Positions 1-5,834 of a stretch of DNA of 5,834 nt are shown here, in pieces. The stretch is from Methanocalculus sp. Its GTDB lineage: Archaea; Halobacteriota; Methanomicrobia; Methanomicrobiales; Methanocorpusculaceae. The DNA lies in contig NZ_JARVGN010000108.1 of the NCBI RefSeq assembly GCF_029762515.1, positions 1 to 5,834 on the forward strand, read 5' to 3'. How positions within the stretch are numbered: position 1 is the stretch's first letter; each line of letters begins with the position of its first letter. Both the position numbers and the translations under genes were made by a program. The notes under the pieces are model-generated. The model had not been told where the DNA came from, searched no databases, and worked only from the letters and a program-made list of their open reading frames with translations.

Positions 1-236
1 CCTTGAAATAAATAGTCAATCCCAAGTTCCTTAGCTCTCCGTTCAACCGCTTTTGAGTGGCGACTTGTGATGATTCCCGTTTTAATTCCTACGCTTTTCG
101 CTAATTTTATTCCCATCCCATCATGTACGTGAAAAAATTTTAATTCCTCATTTTCTCCCAAAATGATTTTGCCATCTGTTAATACACCATCAACATCCAT
201 CAATATTAATTTGATTTCTTGTAAGGACGAAGTCAT
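1..236 (-). CDS. kdsC: 3-deoxy-D-manno-octulosonate 8-phosphate phosphatase, N-terminal part
   Basis: This is the N-terminal 78 residues of a HAD-superfamily phosphatase; the gene runs off the left edge. KdsC hydrolyses Kdo 8-phosphate to Kdo and phosphate in the cytoplasm, the third step of CMP-Kdo synthesis. HAD motif I reads MDVDGVLTDG, with the predicted nucleophile Asp14 and general acid/base Asp16. The stretch HDGMGIKLA (38-46) and the motif II region GIITSRHSKAVERRA (54-68), followed by LGIDYLFQ, match the usual KdsC layout of a small cap-less HAD enzyme. The ATG at 236 directly follows an in-frame TGA (239-237), so the start cannot lie further upstream. An AGGAG at 253-249 lies 12 bases before it, rather far. 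The gene begins 4 bases after the kdsD stop and is probably translationally coupled to it. Family assignment is strong; the C-terminal half and motif III are not visible. Confidence 0.92.
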   Translation of the reverse strand, partial: MTSSLQEIKLILMDVDGVLTDGKIILGENEELKFFHVHDGMGIKLAKSVGIKTGIITSRHSKAVERRAKELGIDYLFQ

Positions 237-240
237 TCAA

Positions 241-1215
241 TCATGCGACTCCTGATTTAACTAGATCATGTATCCTGAGCATTCCAATGGGTTTTTCATC
301 AGCATCGATAACCGGGAGAACACTGATCTGTTTTGGTCTATCTTCCATTAATTTGACGGCTTCGACGGCTAATCTTCCAGATTCGATACATATTGGATTT
401 TTTGTCATGATTTCGTGAATAAATCGTTCTAGAATATTTTTATGGGTTTCAATACCCCTCCGCAAATCACCATCAGTAATTATTCCTACAAGTCTTCCCG
501 AGGAATCAACGACGCTTACTGCTCCCAGTCCCTTTTGACTGATCTCAATAATTGCATCTTTCATTGTGTGATTTTGGAGTATAATTGGATTAATTTCACC
601 CATATGCATGACATCGTCGACTTTGAGAAGTAATTTCTTGCCAATGCTTCCTCCTGGGTGAAAAATTGCATAATCTTCGGTTTTAAATCCTCTTTCTTCA
701 AACAGTACTAAAGCGAGGGCATCTCCCATTGCAAGAGTCGTTGTGGTACTTGAAGTTGGTGCAAGATTTAATTCTCCGGCTTCTCTTTCGACACCGATAT
801 CTAATATTACATCCGAATACATCGCCAGAGTTGATCTTCTTTTCCCGGTAAAAGCAATGATGGGAACACCAATTCGTTTCAAACTTGGCATTATATTTAA
901 CAATTCTTGCGTTTCGCCGCTATTGGATATTAACAAAGCCACATCGTTTTCAACAACCATCCCGAGATCTCCATGTAATCCTTCTGTAGGATGGATAAAA
1001 AATGAAGGAGTGCCAGTACTTGCAAGAGTTGACGCAATTTTCTTTCCAATTAATCCAGATTTTCCAACACCACTGACAATTACTCTTCCATTATTACTCA
1101 AAATAATATCAATGGCTTTTACAAAATTATCGTCTATATTTTCCTTCATTTTTAATAAAGCGTCAATTTCAACCTGAATAATATTTTTTGCTTCGTTAAT
1201 TCGATTATTTTTCAT
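241..1215 (-). CDS. kdsD: D-arabinose 5-phosphate isomerase (KdsD/KpsF family)
   Basis: A cytoplasmic aldose-ketose isomerase of 324 residues that converts D-ribulose 5-phosphate to D-arabinose 5-phosphate, the first step of Kdo synthesis. An N-terminal SIS domain (about 40-175) carries GVGKSGLIGKKIA (49-61), HPTEGLHGDLGM (75-86), SNSGETQELL (97-106) and GELNLAPTSSTTTTLAMGDA (147-166), then FHPGGSIGKKLL (185-196). Lys52, His81, Glu104 and His186 correspond to Lys59, His88, Glu111 and His193 of E. coli KdsD with one constant offset of 7, so the active site looks intact. Two CBS domains follow (about 203-260 and 269-324). Length is normal for the CBS-bearing form. The ATG overlaps the kdsA stop as ATGA, and a GGTG at 1227-1224 lies 8 bases upstream. 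The sequence alone cannot separate housekeeping KdsD from capsule KpsF or GutQ; the linked kdsA, kdsB and kdsC support a Kdo role. Confidence 0.95.
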   Translation of the reverse strand: MKNNRINEAKNIIQVEIDALLKMKENIDDNFVKAIDIILSNNGRVIVSGVGKSGLIGKKIASTLASTGTPSFFIHPTEGLHGDLGMVVENDVALLISNSGETQELLNIMPSLKRIGVPIIAFTGKRRSTLAMYSDVILDIGVEREAGELNLAPTSSTTTTLAMGDALALVLFEERGFKTEDYAIFHPGGSIGKKLLLKVDDVMHMGEINPIILQNHTMKDAIIEISQKGLGAVSVVDSSGRLVGIITDGDLRRGIETHKNILERFIHEIMTKNPICIESGRLAVEAVKLMEDRPKQISVLPVIDADEKPIGMLRIHDLVKSGVA

Positions 1216-2033
1216 ATCGTATTCACCAATTTATTTATTTGCACAACACTAGTCAGAATATCTTCTAAATCATTGATATGTATCATGTTATGACCGTCAC
1301 ATGGAGCATTGTCTGGATCATCATGAATTTCCATAAATAATGCGTCTATTCCAACTGCTGCTGCTGCTCTCGTCAAATAAGGGACAAATTTGCGCTCCCC
1401 TCCTGAACAATTTCCTAATCCGCCAGGTATTTGAACCGAATGAGTTGCATCGAACATAATTGGGTAGCCAAATGATCTCATAATCACTAAAGAACGCATA
1501 TCGACTACTAAATTGTTATATCCGAATGATGTTCCTCTTTCCGTTAAAATTATGTTCTTATTACCGCAAAATTCGATTTTCTCAATTATCTTATGGACAT
1601 CTCGAGGAGCTAAAAATTGGCCCTTTTTAATATTCACTGGTTTTCCTGTTTTTGCTGCTTCACAAAGTAGATCCGTTTGTCTGCAGAGGAAGGCCGGAAT
1701 TTGGAGAATATCAAGTACCTCTGCTGCATCTTGAACCTGGTTTGGCTCATGAATATCTGAAATGATCGGTAATTTTAGTTCATCTTTCACATTTTGCAAA
1801 ATCTTTAATCCTTTTTTTAAACCAGGCCCTCGATATGACTTAATAGATGTTCGATTTGCTTTATCGAAGCTCGCTTTTAAAATAATGGGTATGTTGTGTT
1901 TTTCTGCAACCGCTTTAATTTTCATTCCCAAATCTATAAGATGCTCCTCACTTTCGATGACGCAAGGCCCTCCAAAAAGCACCAGGGGATTGTTTGCACC
2001 GATTGTAATGTTTCCAACCTTTATCGTATGCAT
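1212..2033 (-). CDS. kdsA: 3-deoxy-8-phosphooctulonate synthase (Kdo8P synthase), metal-dependent class
   Basis: A TIM-barrel enzyme of 273 residues from this start that condenses arabinose 5-phosphate with phosphoenolpyruvate to Kdo 8-phosphate. Visible family motifs are FGGPCVIES (20-28), KASFDKANRTS (53-63), the RGPGL loop (68-72), SDIHEP (92-97), IPAFLCRQTDLL (112-123), NIKKGQFLAPRD (134-145), LTERGTSFGYNNLVVDMRS (163-181), DATHSVQIPGG (195-205) and LFMEIH (232-237). Cys24, His198, Glu235 and Asp246 line up with the four metal ligands of the Aquifex aeolicus enzyme (Cys11, His185, Glu222, Asp233) with one constant offset of 13. I therefore predict the metal-dependent class; the metal-independent E. 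coli enzyme has Asn at the Cys position. An in-frame GTG at 2042 would add three residues. I prefer the ATG at 2033 because GGTGA lies 5 bases upstream and the protein then starts close to the first barrel strand. The stop overlaps kdsD by 4 bases. Confidence 0.97.
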   Translation of the reverse strand: MHTIKVGNITIGANNPLVLFGGPCVIESEEHLIDLGMKIKAVAEKHNIPIILKASFDKANRTSIKSYRGPGLKKGLKILQNVKDELKLPIISDIHEPNQVQDAAEVLDILQIPAFLCRQTDLLCEAAKTGKPVNIKKGQFLAPRDVHKIIEKIEFCGNKNIILTERGTSFGYNNLVVDMRSLVIMRSFGYPIMFDATHSVQIPGGLGNCSGGERKFVPYLTRAAAAVGIDALFMEIHDDPDNAPCDGHNMIHINDLEDILTSVVQINKLVNTI

Positions 2034-2038
2034 ATAAA

Positions 2039-2043
2039 TCACC
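2039..2043 (-). promoter_or_regulatory. Ribosome binding site of kdsA
   Basis: GGTGA ends 5 bases before the ATG at 2033. The alternative in-frame GTG at 2042 falls inside this site and has no good site of its own, which favours the ATG. A similar GGTG lies 8 bases before kdsD, suggesting the same moderate-strength signal is used twice in the operon. Confidence 0.5.
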
Positions 2044-2051
2044 AGTTATCT

Positions 2052-2822
2052 TTACAAAATTTTACATTCGTTTTCCATTATTAATTGGACTTTTTCTAAA
2101 TCTTCTGGCGTGTCCACACTTATTGAATTATAATCAGTTTCAACGAGTTTTATATTGTATCCATTCTCAAGGACTCTCAATTGTTCTAATTTTTCACTTA
2201 TCTCTAGCGGCGTGGGTTTTAAGTTTGAATATTTTATGAGAAAATTTCGTCTGTACGCATATGCTCCGAGATGTTTATAGTACATTACCACGCCATCTCC
2301 TCGTTGGTATGGTATGAGAGATCTTGAAAAATAAAGTGCAAAGTTGGAACGATTTTTCACCACTTTGACAACATTGCTATCATATAATTCCGTTTCATGC
2401 TGTATTCGTGTTATAAGTGTGGACATAACGAGGGTGTGATCCTTCAAGAGCGGTTCGATCATCTGATCAATCGCTAGTGGATTTATTTGAGGTTCATCGC
2501 ATTGAATATTTACAATTATTTCACAATTATCTGGTAAAGACTCTGCTATCTCTGCGATACGGTCTGTTCCCGATTCATGATTTTTTGACGTATATATTAC
2601 ATTTCCACCGAATTCTACGACAGCTTTAAATATCCTCTCTTCATCAGTTGCGATAATTACAGAAGTAGCAAGTTTTGATTTTTCCGCTTGTTTATATACA
2701 TAATAAATCATTGGTTTGCCATTAATTTTGGCTAGGGGTTTTCCTGGAAACCGCGTCGATCCATATCTTGCGGGAATAATTATTGAGACCTTGCCATCGG
2801 TTTTTTTATTCATTATGTCCAT
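2052..2822 (-). CDS. kdsB: 3-deoxy-manno-octulosonate cytidylyltransferase (CMP-Kdo synthetase)
   Basis: A cytoplasmic nucleotidyltransferase of 256 residues from this start that joins Kdo to CTP, giving CMP-Kdo and pyrophosphate and so activating the sugar for glycosyltransferases. The N-terminal nucleotide-binding motif IIPARYGSTRFPGKPL (15-30) is followed by NGKPMIYYV, ATDEERI, ESGTDRIAE (83-91), the metal-site motif QCDEP (107-111), ALYFSRSLIPY (162-172), KHLGAYAYR (183-191), PLEISEKLEQLRVLENGY (205-222) and VDTPEDLEKV (236-245). Asp109 and Asp237 are the expected Mg-binding acids. The residue before Asp109 is Cys, where the E. coli protein has Gly. Length fits the family. The start is uncertain: ATG at 2822 (chosen), ATG at 2813 and TTG at 2828 are in frame, with AGGGG at 2838-2834. 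It lies 38 bases after the fusion gene and 18 before kdsA. E. coli KpsU, the capsule paralogue, cannot be excluded from sequence alone. Confidence 0.95.
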   Translation of the reverse strand: MDIMNKKTDGKVSIIIPARYGSTRFPGKPLAKINGKPMIYYVYKQAEKSKLATSVIIATDEERIFKAVVEFGGNVIYTSKNHESGTDRIAEIAESLPDNCEIIVNIQCDEPQINPLAIDQMIEPLLKDHTLVMSTLITRIQHETELYDSNVVKVVKNRSNFALYFSRSLIPYQRGDGVVMYYKHLGAYAYRRNFLIKYSNLKPTPLEISEKLEQLRVLENGYNIKLVETDYNSISVDTPEDLEKVQLIMENECKIL

Positions 2823-2833
2823 AATCAAATCTA

Positions 2834-2838
2834 CCCCT
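2834..2838 (-). promoter_or_regulatory. Ribosome binding site of kdsB
   Basis: AGGGG lies 11 bases before the ATG at 2822 and 5 bases before an in-frame TTG at 2828. It supports initiation in this region but does not settle which codon is used. The ATG is preferred because TTG starts are rarer. Confidence 0.5.
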
Positions 2839-2860
2839 TAGAAGATTGATTTATTGGAGA

Positions 2861-5548
2861 TCATAATTTAATCCCTTCATACTCAATTAAGTACCGTTTT
2901 ATTGCCTCTCCGTCAGATTCTATTAATTTATTTAGGTTCAGATTGATTTGATCTCTTTCATTTTTGTTATCATCAATAATCGCATCTATAATCTCCTTAA
3001 AGCATGATTTATCAAATAAATCCGTTTTATTGATTATCCATTTTTCTTGACCGAAAAATGACAGAGCGCCTTCATTTTTTCGTTGATAGTAATCATCTAA
3101 TGCTATGGCAATGGTGGGAACCCCATTTCCCATAGCAAAAATTATTGGGTGATGCTTCATGGTTATGCAAAAAACCGATTTTTTAATTATACCTCTAATA
3201 AATTTGTAATCATAGTCATATTCTACAACATGAGCATCATTGAACATCCTGAGCCTTACCTCATTGCAGGCATCCTCATCTGACGGGTGCATTGGTATGA
3301 AAACAATTTGTTTTCCATATTTGTCGATAACGTAATCGCAAATTTCTGCGAGTGTTTTCATGATCCGTCTTGAATCTTGATATTTTTGTTTAAAATAGTG
3401 AACATTAACAACAACATAAGGACAGGAAGGATCGAATCCACGAGAAAACAGGTACTTATTCACAATATCGTCATTTACTGTTTCGCAAAATAGTGCATCA
3501 TCAAATGTAACTTTTATATGGTCTCCATTCAAGCCGATGGAATTTAAGTCTCTAATTGATCCTTCAGGATCGCGTAAATAAATTAGCTTGGCCTTTTTTA
3601 GACCCCAGGATGCAATTTTTTTATGGATAACGCTATTAAAGACGCCAATAGTATGTCCCGATAAGATACACGGCGTTTCCAATATATCCGCAATCCTGAT
3701 TAGAAGCATATTATCCCATAAGCGACTTGATGTGGGGCCCGTCAAGTATCCCCCACCACACAGGTGTAATACATTTGCCTTAGAGATTGACTTTATCAGG
3801 TCGATTTCTTCCTGATGAAGACCAACTACCGGCCACCCGTTTTTAAATAAAAAGGAATTTATCAATATATATGGGGCAACAAGAGCAAAGTTCCATTTAA
3901 ACCAGATATTTGATGCGCCGTAATTGGGTCGCTTATTGGAATTGAAGAAAATAACCCTTGGTGCCAGATTTGCTTGCTCATTGTGTGTATTTTTTGTATA
4001 TTGAGGGTTGGGAGATAATATGTTAATTTCTACATTTGGAACCACATCTCTCCAATGTTTAAGATTAGCAGCAAGTTGGGCCTCATCACCAACGTTTTTA
4101 TAGCCATATCCACCCGAAATGACGACGCTATAGTCATTATTTTTTGATGTCTTCTGTATTGAAATTGGATTGAAAACAATCGCCTTTATTCGATGAATTA
4201 TTGGGAATAATAGATATTCTAAATATTTCTTTAATTTAATTCCTTTTTGTAAAATCTTCTCACCGAAGTCAAAAGTATGCAACAAAACCTCTGATAATAT
4301 TTCAAAAGAGGATATGGGTGTTTTATTGTATATTTTTGAAGTAAATTTTAAAAATAGTAGATATTTTATATGTGTTATAGATGCAACATTTATCCTTGAA
4401 AGTTTATTTGAATCCGAAAACTTGACAATTTCGAGATTTATTGATTTTTTCCAAGAAAATCGCTTAAAGACGTCAATATGCTTAAATTTGGAGGTTGGTT
4501 TTTGTGAGTTTAAAATTTCATCAGCATCGCATTTTTTCAGAAATATGAATCCTTCTTCTTGCATTTGTGTCAATATTTCGTTTAATTGGGGATTTCGAAT
4601 TATGAGAAGTGAGATTCCCAGGGGTTCATCACTAAACCGTCCCCATGCATCCTTTACTGACAGATCGGCATCAATGCCATAAAAATCAGGGCAATATAAA
4701 CAGGATTCAAACGCAAAAAAGTAATTTCGCCATGCTCTGGTAAAGGGCGATTCAAATCGATTTCTTTTGATTTCTTTGCTATTTGATTTAATGAAAGTGT
4801 AAAAATTGTTGGCATCAGCCATATTCGTATCTTTCATCCGAAGATTTATGCGGAAATGTTCATTTCGTTGAATATTTTCTTTCACTGCAAGGTAATCTGA
4901 AAAACATCCACTGACGTTGTGACTGCAGACCGGACAAAACGTAAATTTGATTTTACATCTGATGTTTTCTGGCAGGTTGGTTAGTCCTCGAATTATACAT
5001 GGCACTCCGACAACAGCATATGTTTTTGATTCTCTTTGAACTACCTTCAGTACTTCTTCGTAACATAGTGGATGATAATGGGAACTTCTCGATTTATCCA
5101 ATTCCTGGACTGAATCAATTATTCTCATTTCAAAGTGGGGATTTCCAAGAGTCGAATTTAATGGATATGATGTAATAATGGCATCAACTAAACCCCGCTC
5201 CAGAAGAAATTTTGAAACCGCGCTTAATGTACCGCCAGATGCACTATGGAGGCGGTTTCGTTCATTCAAGTCATAGGACAAATAATAGTGCCCAGTATCT
5301 GGAAGTCCACACTTTTCTCCATGTTCCTTCGCTATCTGAGCATATTTCGCCAGGATTACCGGCGAATTGGGGCATTTTTTATAGCAGATTCCACATTGGT
5401 TACAATTACTAAAATCGATCTTTGGCTCCCATGTCTGGTTCTGGTTCCAGGATAACTCTATCGCGTCATTAGGACATATGACGGAACAAATACCGCAACC
5501 TATGCACAGATTTTCCTTTTTAATAAGGTCAACCGTCTCTTTAGCCAT
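2861..5548 (-). CDS. Fusion of 4Fe-4S ferredoxin/FrhB-type oxidoreductase and polysaccharide pyruvyl transferase
   Basis: A single open frame of 895 residues holding two unrelated modules. Residues 15-25 (CIGCGICSVIC) and 49-59 (CNQCGICYKKC) are two classic 4Fe-4S motifs. An FrhB-like region follows to about 370: RLHSASGGTLSAVSKFLLERG (99-119), GVPCIIRGL (181-189), FCPVCSH (204-210), CLYCPDFYGIDADLSVKDAWG (283-303). A linker of about 100 residues (371-472) matches nothing I know; it contains LLFL and LLFPII but no clear membrane helix. From about 474 comes a CsaB/WcaK-like pyruvyl transferase domain: VVISGGYGYKNVGDEAQLA (475-493), LCGGGYLTG (596-604), PMHPSDED (752-759), MKHHPIIFAMGNGVP (797-811). 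That family moves pyruvate from phosphoenolpyruvate onto sugars as ketals. FrhB-type modules handle electrons through flavin and iron-sulfur centres; the substrate here is unknown. I chose the ATG at 5548 because GAGGAG lies 3 bases upstream; an ATG at 5575 would add nine residues but has no ribosome site. Domain calls are firm, the joint function is inferred. Confidence 0.87.
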   Translation of the reverse strand: MAKETVDLIKKENLCIGCGICSVICPNDAIELSWNQNQTWEPKIDFSNCNQCGICYKKCPNSPVILAKYAQIAKEHGEKCGLPDTGHYYLSYDLNERNRLHSASGGTLSAVSKFLLERGLVDAIITSYPLNSTLGNPHFEMRIIDSVQELDKSRSSHYHPLCYEEVLKVVQRESKTYAVVGVPCIIRGLTNLPENIRCKIKFTFCPVCSHNVSGCFSDYLAVKENIQRNEHFRINLRMKDTNMADANNFYTFIKSNSKEIKRNRFESPFTRAWRNYFFAFESCLYCPDFYGIDADLSVKDAWGRFSDEPLGISLLIIRNPQLNEILTQMQEEGFIFLKKCDADEILNSQKPTSKFKHIDVFKRFSWKKSINLEIVKFSDSNKLSRINVASITHIKYLLFLKFTSKIYNKTPISSFEILSEVLLHTFDFGEKILQKGIKLKKYLEYLLFPIIHRIKAIVFNPISIQKTSKNNDYSVVISGGYGYKNVGDEAQLAANLKHWRDVVPNVEINILSPNPQYTKNTHNEQANLAPRVIFFNSNKRPNYGASNIWFKWNFALVAPYILINSFLFKNGWPVVGLHQEEIDLIKSISKANVLHLCGGGYLTGPTSSRLWDNMLLIRIADILETPCILSGHTIGVFNSVIHKKIASWGLKKAKLIYLRDPEGSIRDLNSIGLNGDHIKVTFDDALFCETVNDDIVNKYLFSRGFDPSCPYVVVNVHYFKQKYQDSRRIMKTLAEICDYVIDKYGKQIVFIPMHPSDEDACNEVRLRMFNDAHVVEYDYDYKFIRGIIKKSVFCITMKHHPIIFAMGNGVPTIAIALDDYYQRKNEGALSFFGQEKWIINKTDLFDKSCFKEIIDAIIDDNKNERDQINLNLNKLIESDGEAIKRYLIEYEGIKL

Positions 5549-5551
5549 TCT

Positions 5552-5557
5552 CTCCTC
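5552..5557 (-). promoter_or_regulatory. Ribosome binding site of the fusion gene
   Basis: GAGGAG lies 3 bases before the ATG at 5548. The spacing is short but the match to the 16S rRNA tail is strong. The alternative ATG at 5575 is preceded only by an AT-rich stretch, so this site decides the start at 5548. Confidence 0.65.
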
Positions 5558-5617
5558 ATAAATGATTGATGACATAATTTATATTTAGTAGATTTTGCTG
5601 GATCGCCCCTTGCTGAT

Positions 5618-5648
5618 GGATAGGAGTGCATGTAATATTCTCCCATCC
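5618..5648 (-). other. Imperfect inverted repeat, possible RNA hairpin
   Basis: On the minus strand GGATGGGAG pairs with CTCCTATCC across a 13-base loop, giving nine pairs of which one is a G-U wobble. On the plus strand that position is an A-C mismatch, so the structure would be better in RNA read in the direction of the genes. It lies between the exporter stop and the fusion gene. No T-run follows, so it is not a standard intrinsic terminator. It could be a 3' stabilising hairpin, a leader structure or chance. Confidence 0.3.
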
Positions 5649-5680
5649 TTTTACTGGTAGGCAACGACAAAGCAGACTGT

Positions 5681-5834
5681 TCATCCGCCCGATTGGTACA
5701 GCTCGTAGTACTTCCCCCGCGTATCCATCAATTCGGCGTGGGTGCCGCTCTCCACGATCTTTCCCCTGTTCATGACATAGATGATGTCGGCCCGCCGGAT
5801 CGTCGAGAGCCGGTGGGCCACGATGAAGGTGGTG
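5681..5834 (-). CDS. ABC exporter ATP-binding domain, C-terminal fragment (MsbA-like)
   Basis: These are the last 50 residues and the stop codon of a gene that enters from the right edge. The reading [20 protein letters not shown] carries the switch (H-loop) histidine of ABC ATPases. It is followed by [15 protein letters not shown] and a short tail ending [10 protein letters not shown]. This pattern is typical of type I exporters in which membrane and ATPase domains sit in one chain, such as MsbA or PglK-like flippases. Walker A, Walker B and signature motifs lie outside the window, so the substrate cannot be told. A lipid A or glycolipid flippase would fit the neighbouring Kdo genes, but that is inference. 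Base composition is about 60% GC with codons such as CGG, ATC and GGC, clearly unlike the AT-rich genes that follow. Confidence 0.85.
   Translation of the reverse strand, partial: TTFIVAHRLSTIRRADIIYVMNRGKIVESGTHAELMDTRGKYYELYQSGG

Larger units (their letters stand above)
5549..5680 (-). other. Intergenic region between ABC exporter gene and fusion gene
   Basis: This gap of 132 bases separates the exporter stop from the fusion gene. I found no strong sigma-70 promoter and no intrinsic terminator: the one hairpin here has no run of T after it. A TATAAA-like box on the minus strand just before the ATG at 5575 lacks a partner -35 box. Base composition moves from GC-rich to AT-rich across it, so it may mark the edge of an acquired block. 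Whether the exporter and the Kdo operon share a transcript is open. Confidence 0.5.

Noticed and set aside
743..1177. Plus-strand open frame of 144 codons opposite kdsD.
   Set aside because: It lies wholly inside kdsD, whose active-site residues are all present; the plus-strand product matches no family I know and is a shadow frame.
1355..1366. Four CTG triplets in a row inside kdsA.
   Set aside because: They encode the Ala run in TRAAAAVG, a normal helix of this family, and are too short to count as a phase-variable repeat.
4314..4682. Plus-strand open frame of 122 codons opposite the fusion gene.
   Set aside because: It covers the linker and FrhB C-terminal region on the other strand and shows no domain motif; treated as a shadow.
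5566..5664. Possible promoter for the operon on the minus strand: TTGCCT near 5659-5664, or TATAAA just before the ATG at 5575.
   Set aside because: TTGCCT has no acceptable -10 box at 16-18 bases, and TATAAA has no -35 box at the right distance.
1..5834. CRISPR array, tRNA, rRNA, insertion sequence or attachment-site repeats.
   Set aside because: I saw no spaced direct repeats, transposase frame, RNA gene fold or matching end repeats anywhere in the window.

Overview
The window comes from a Gram-negative bacterium. All four enzymes that make CMP-Kdo, the sugar donor for the lipopolysaccharide inner core and for some capsule anchors, are read from the minus strand in one tight cluster. I cannot place the species. 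The right-hand end is GC-rich (about 60% over its last 154 bases), while the rest is AT-rich (a sampled 60-base stretch was 40%, another 28%). This suggests a moderately GC-rich genome carrying an AT-rich surface-polysaccharide block.

Layout, in the direction of transcription (right to left): the last 50 codons of an ABC exporter (5681-5834); a gap of about 130 bases with a weak hairpin and no convincing promoter or terminator; a long gene of about 895 codons (2861-5548) joining a ferredoxin/FrhB-type iron-sulfur oxidoreductase to a polysaccharide pyruvyl transferase domain; kdsB (2052-2822); kdsA (1212-2033); kdsD/kpsF (241-1215); and the start of kdsC, cut by the left edge (1-236). Gaps from the fusion gene onward are 38, 18, -4 and 4 bases, as expected for one operon.

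The pathway is complete. KdsD turns ribulose 5-phosphate into arabinose 5-phosphate. KdsA condenses that with phosphoenolpyruvate to give Kdo 8-phosphate. KdsC removes the phosphate, and KdsB activates Kdo with CTP. The key catalytic or metal-binding residues of KdsD and KdsA are all present, as are the visible HAD motifs of KdsC. KdsA has the cysteine that marks the metal-dependent class.

The most unusual item is the first gene of the operon, a single-chain FrhB-pyruvyl transferase fusion with an unassigned linker of about 100 residues. Its link to Kdo supply suggests a redox-dependent or pyruvylated surface glycan, but that function is inference. The operon could be the cell's only Kdo source or a second set dedicated to a capsule or O-antigen; this window cannot tell which.
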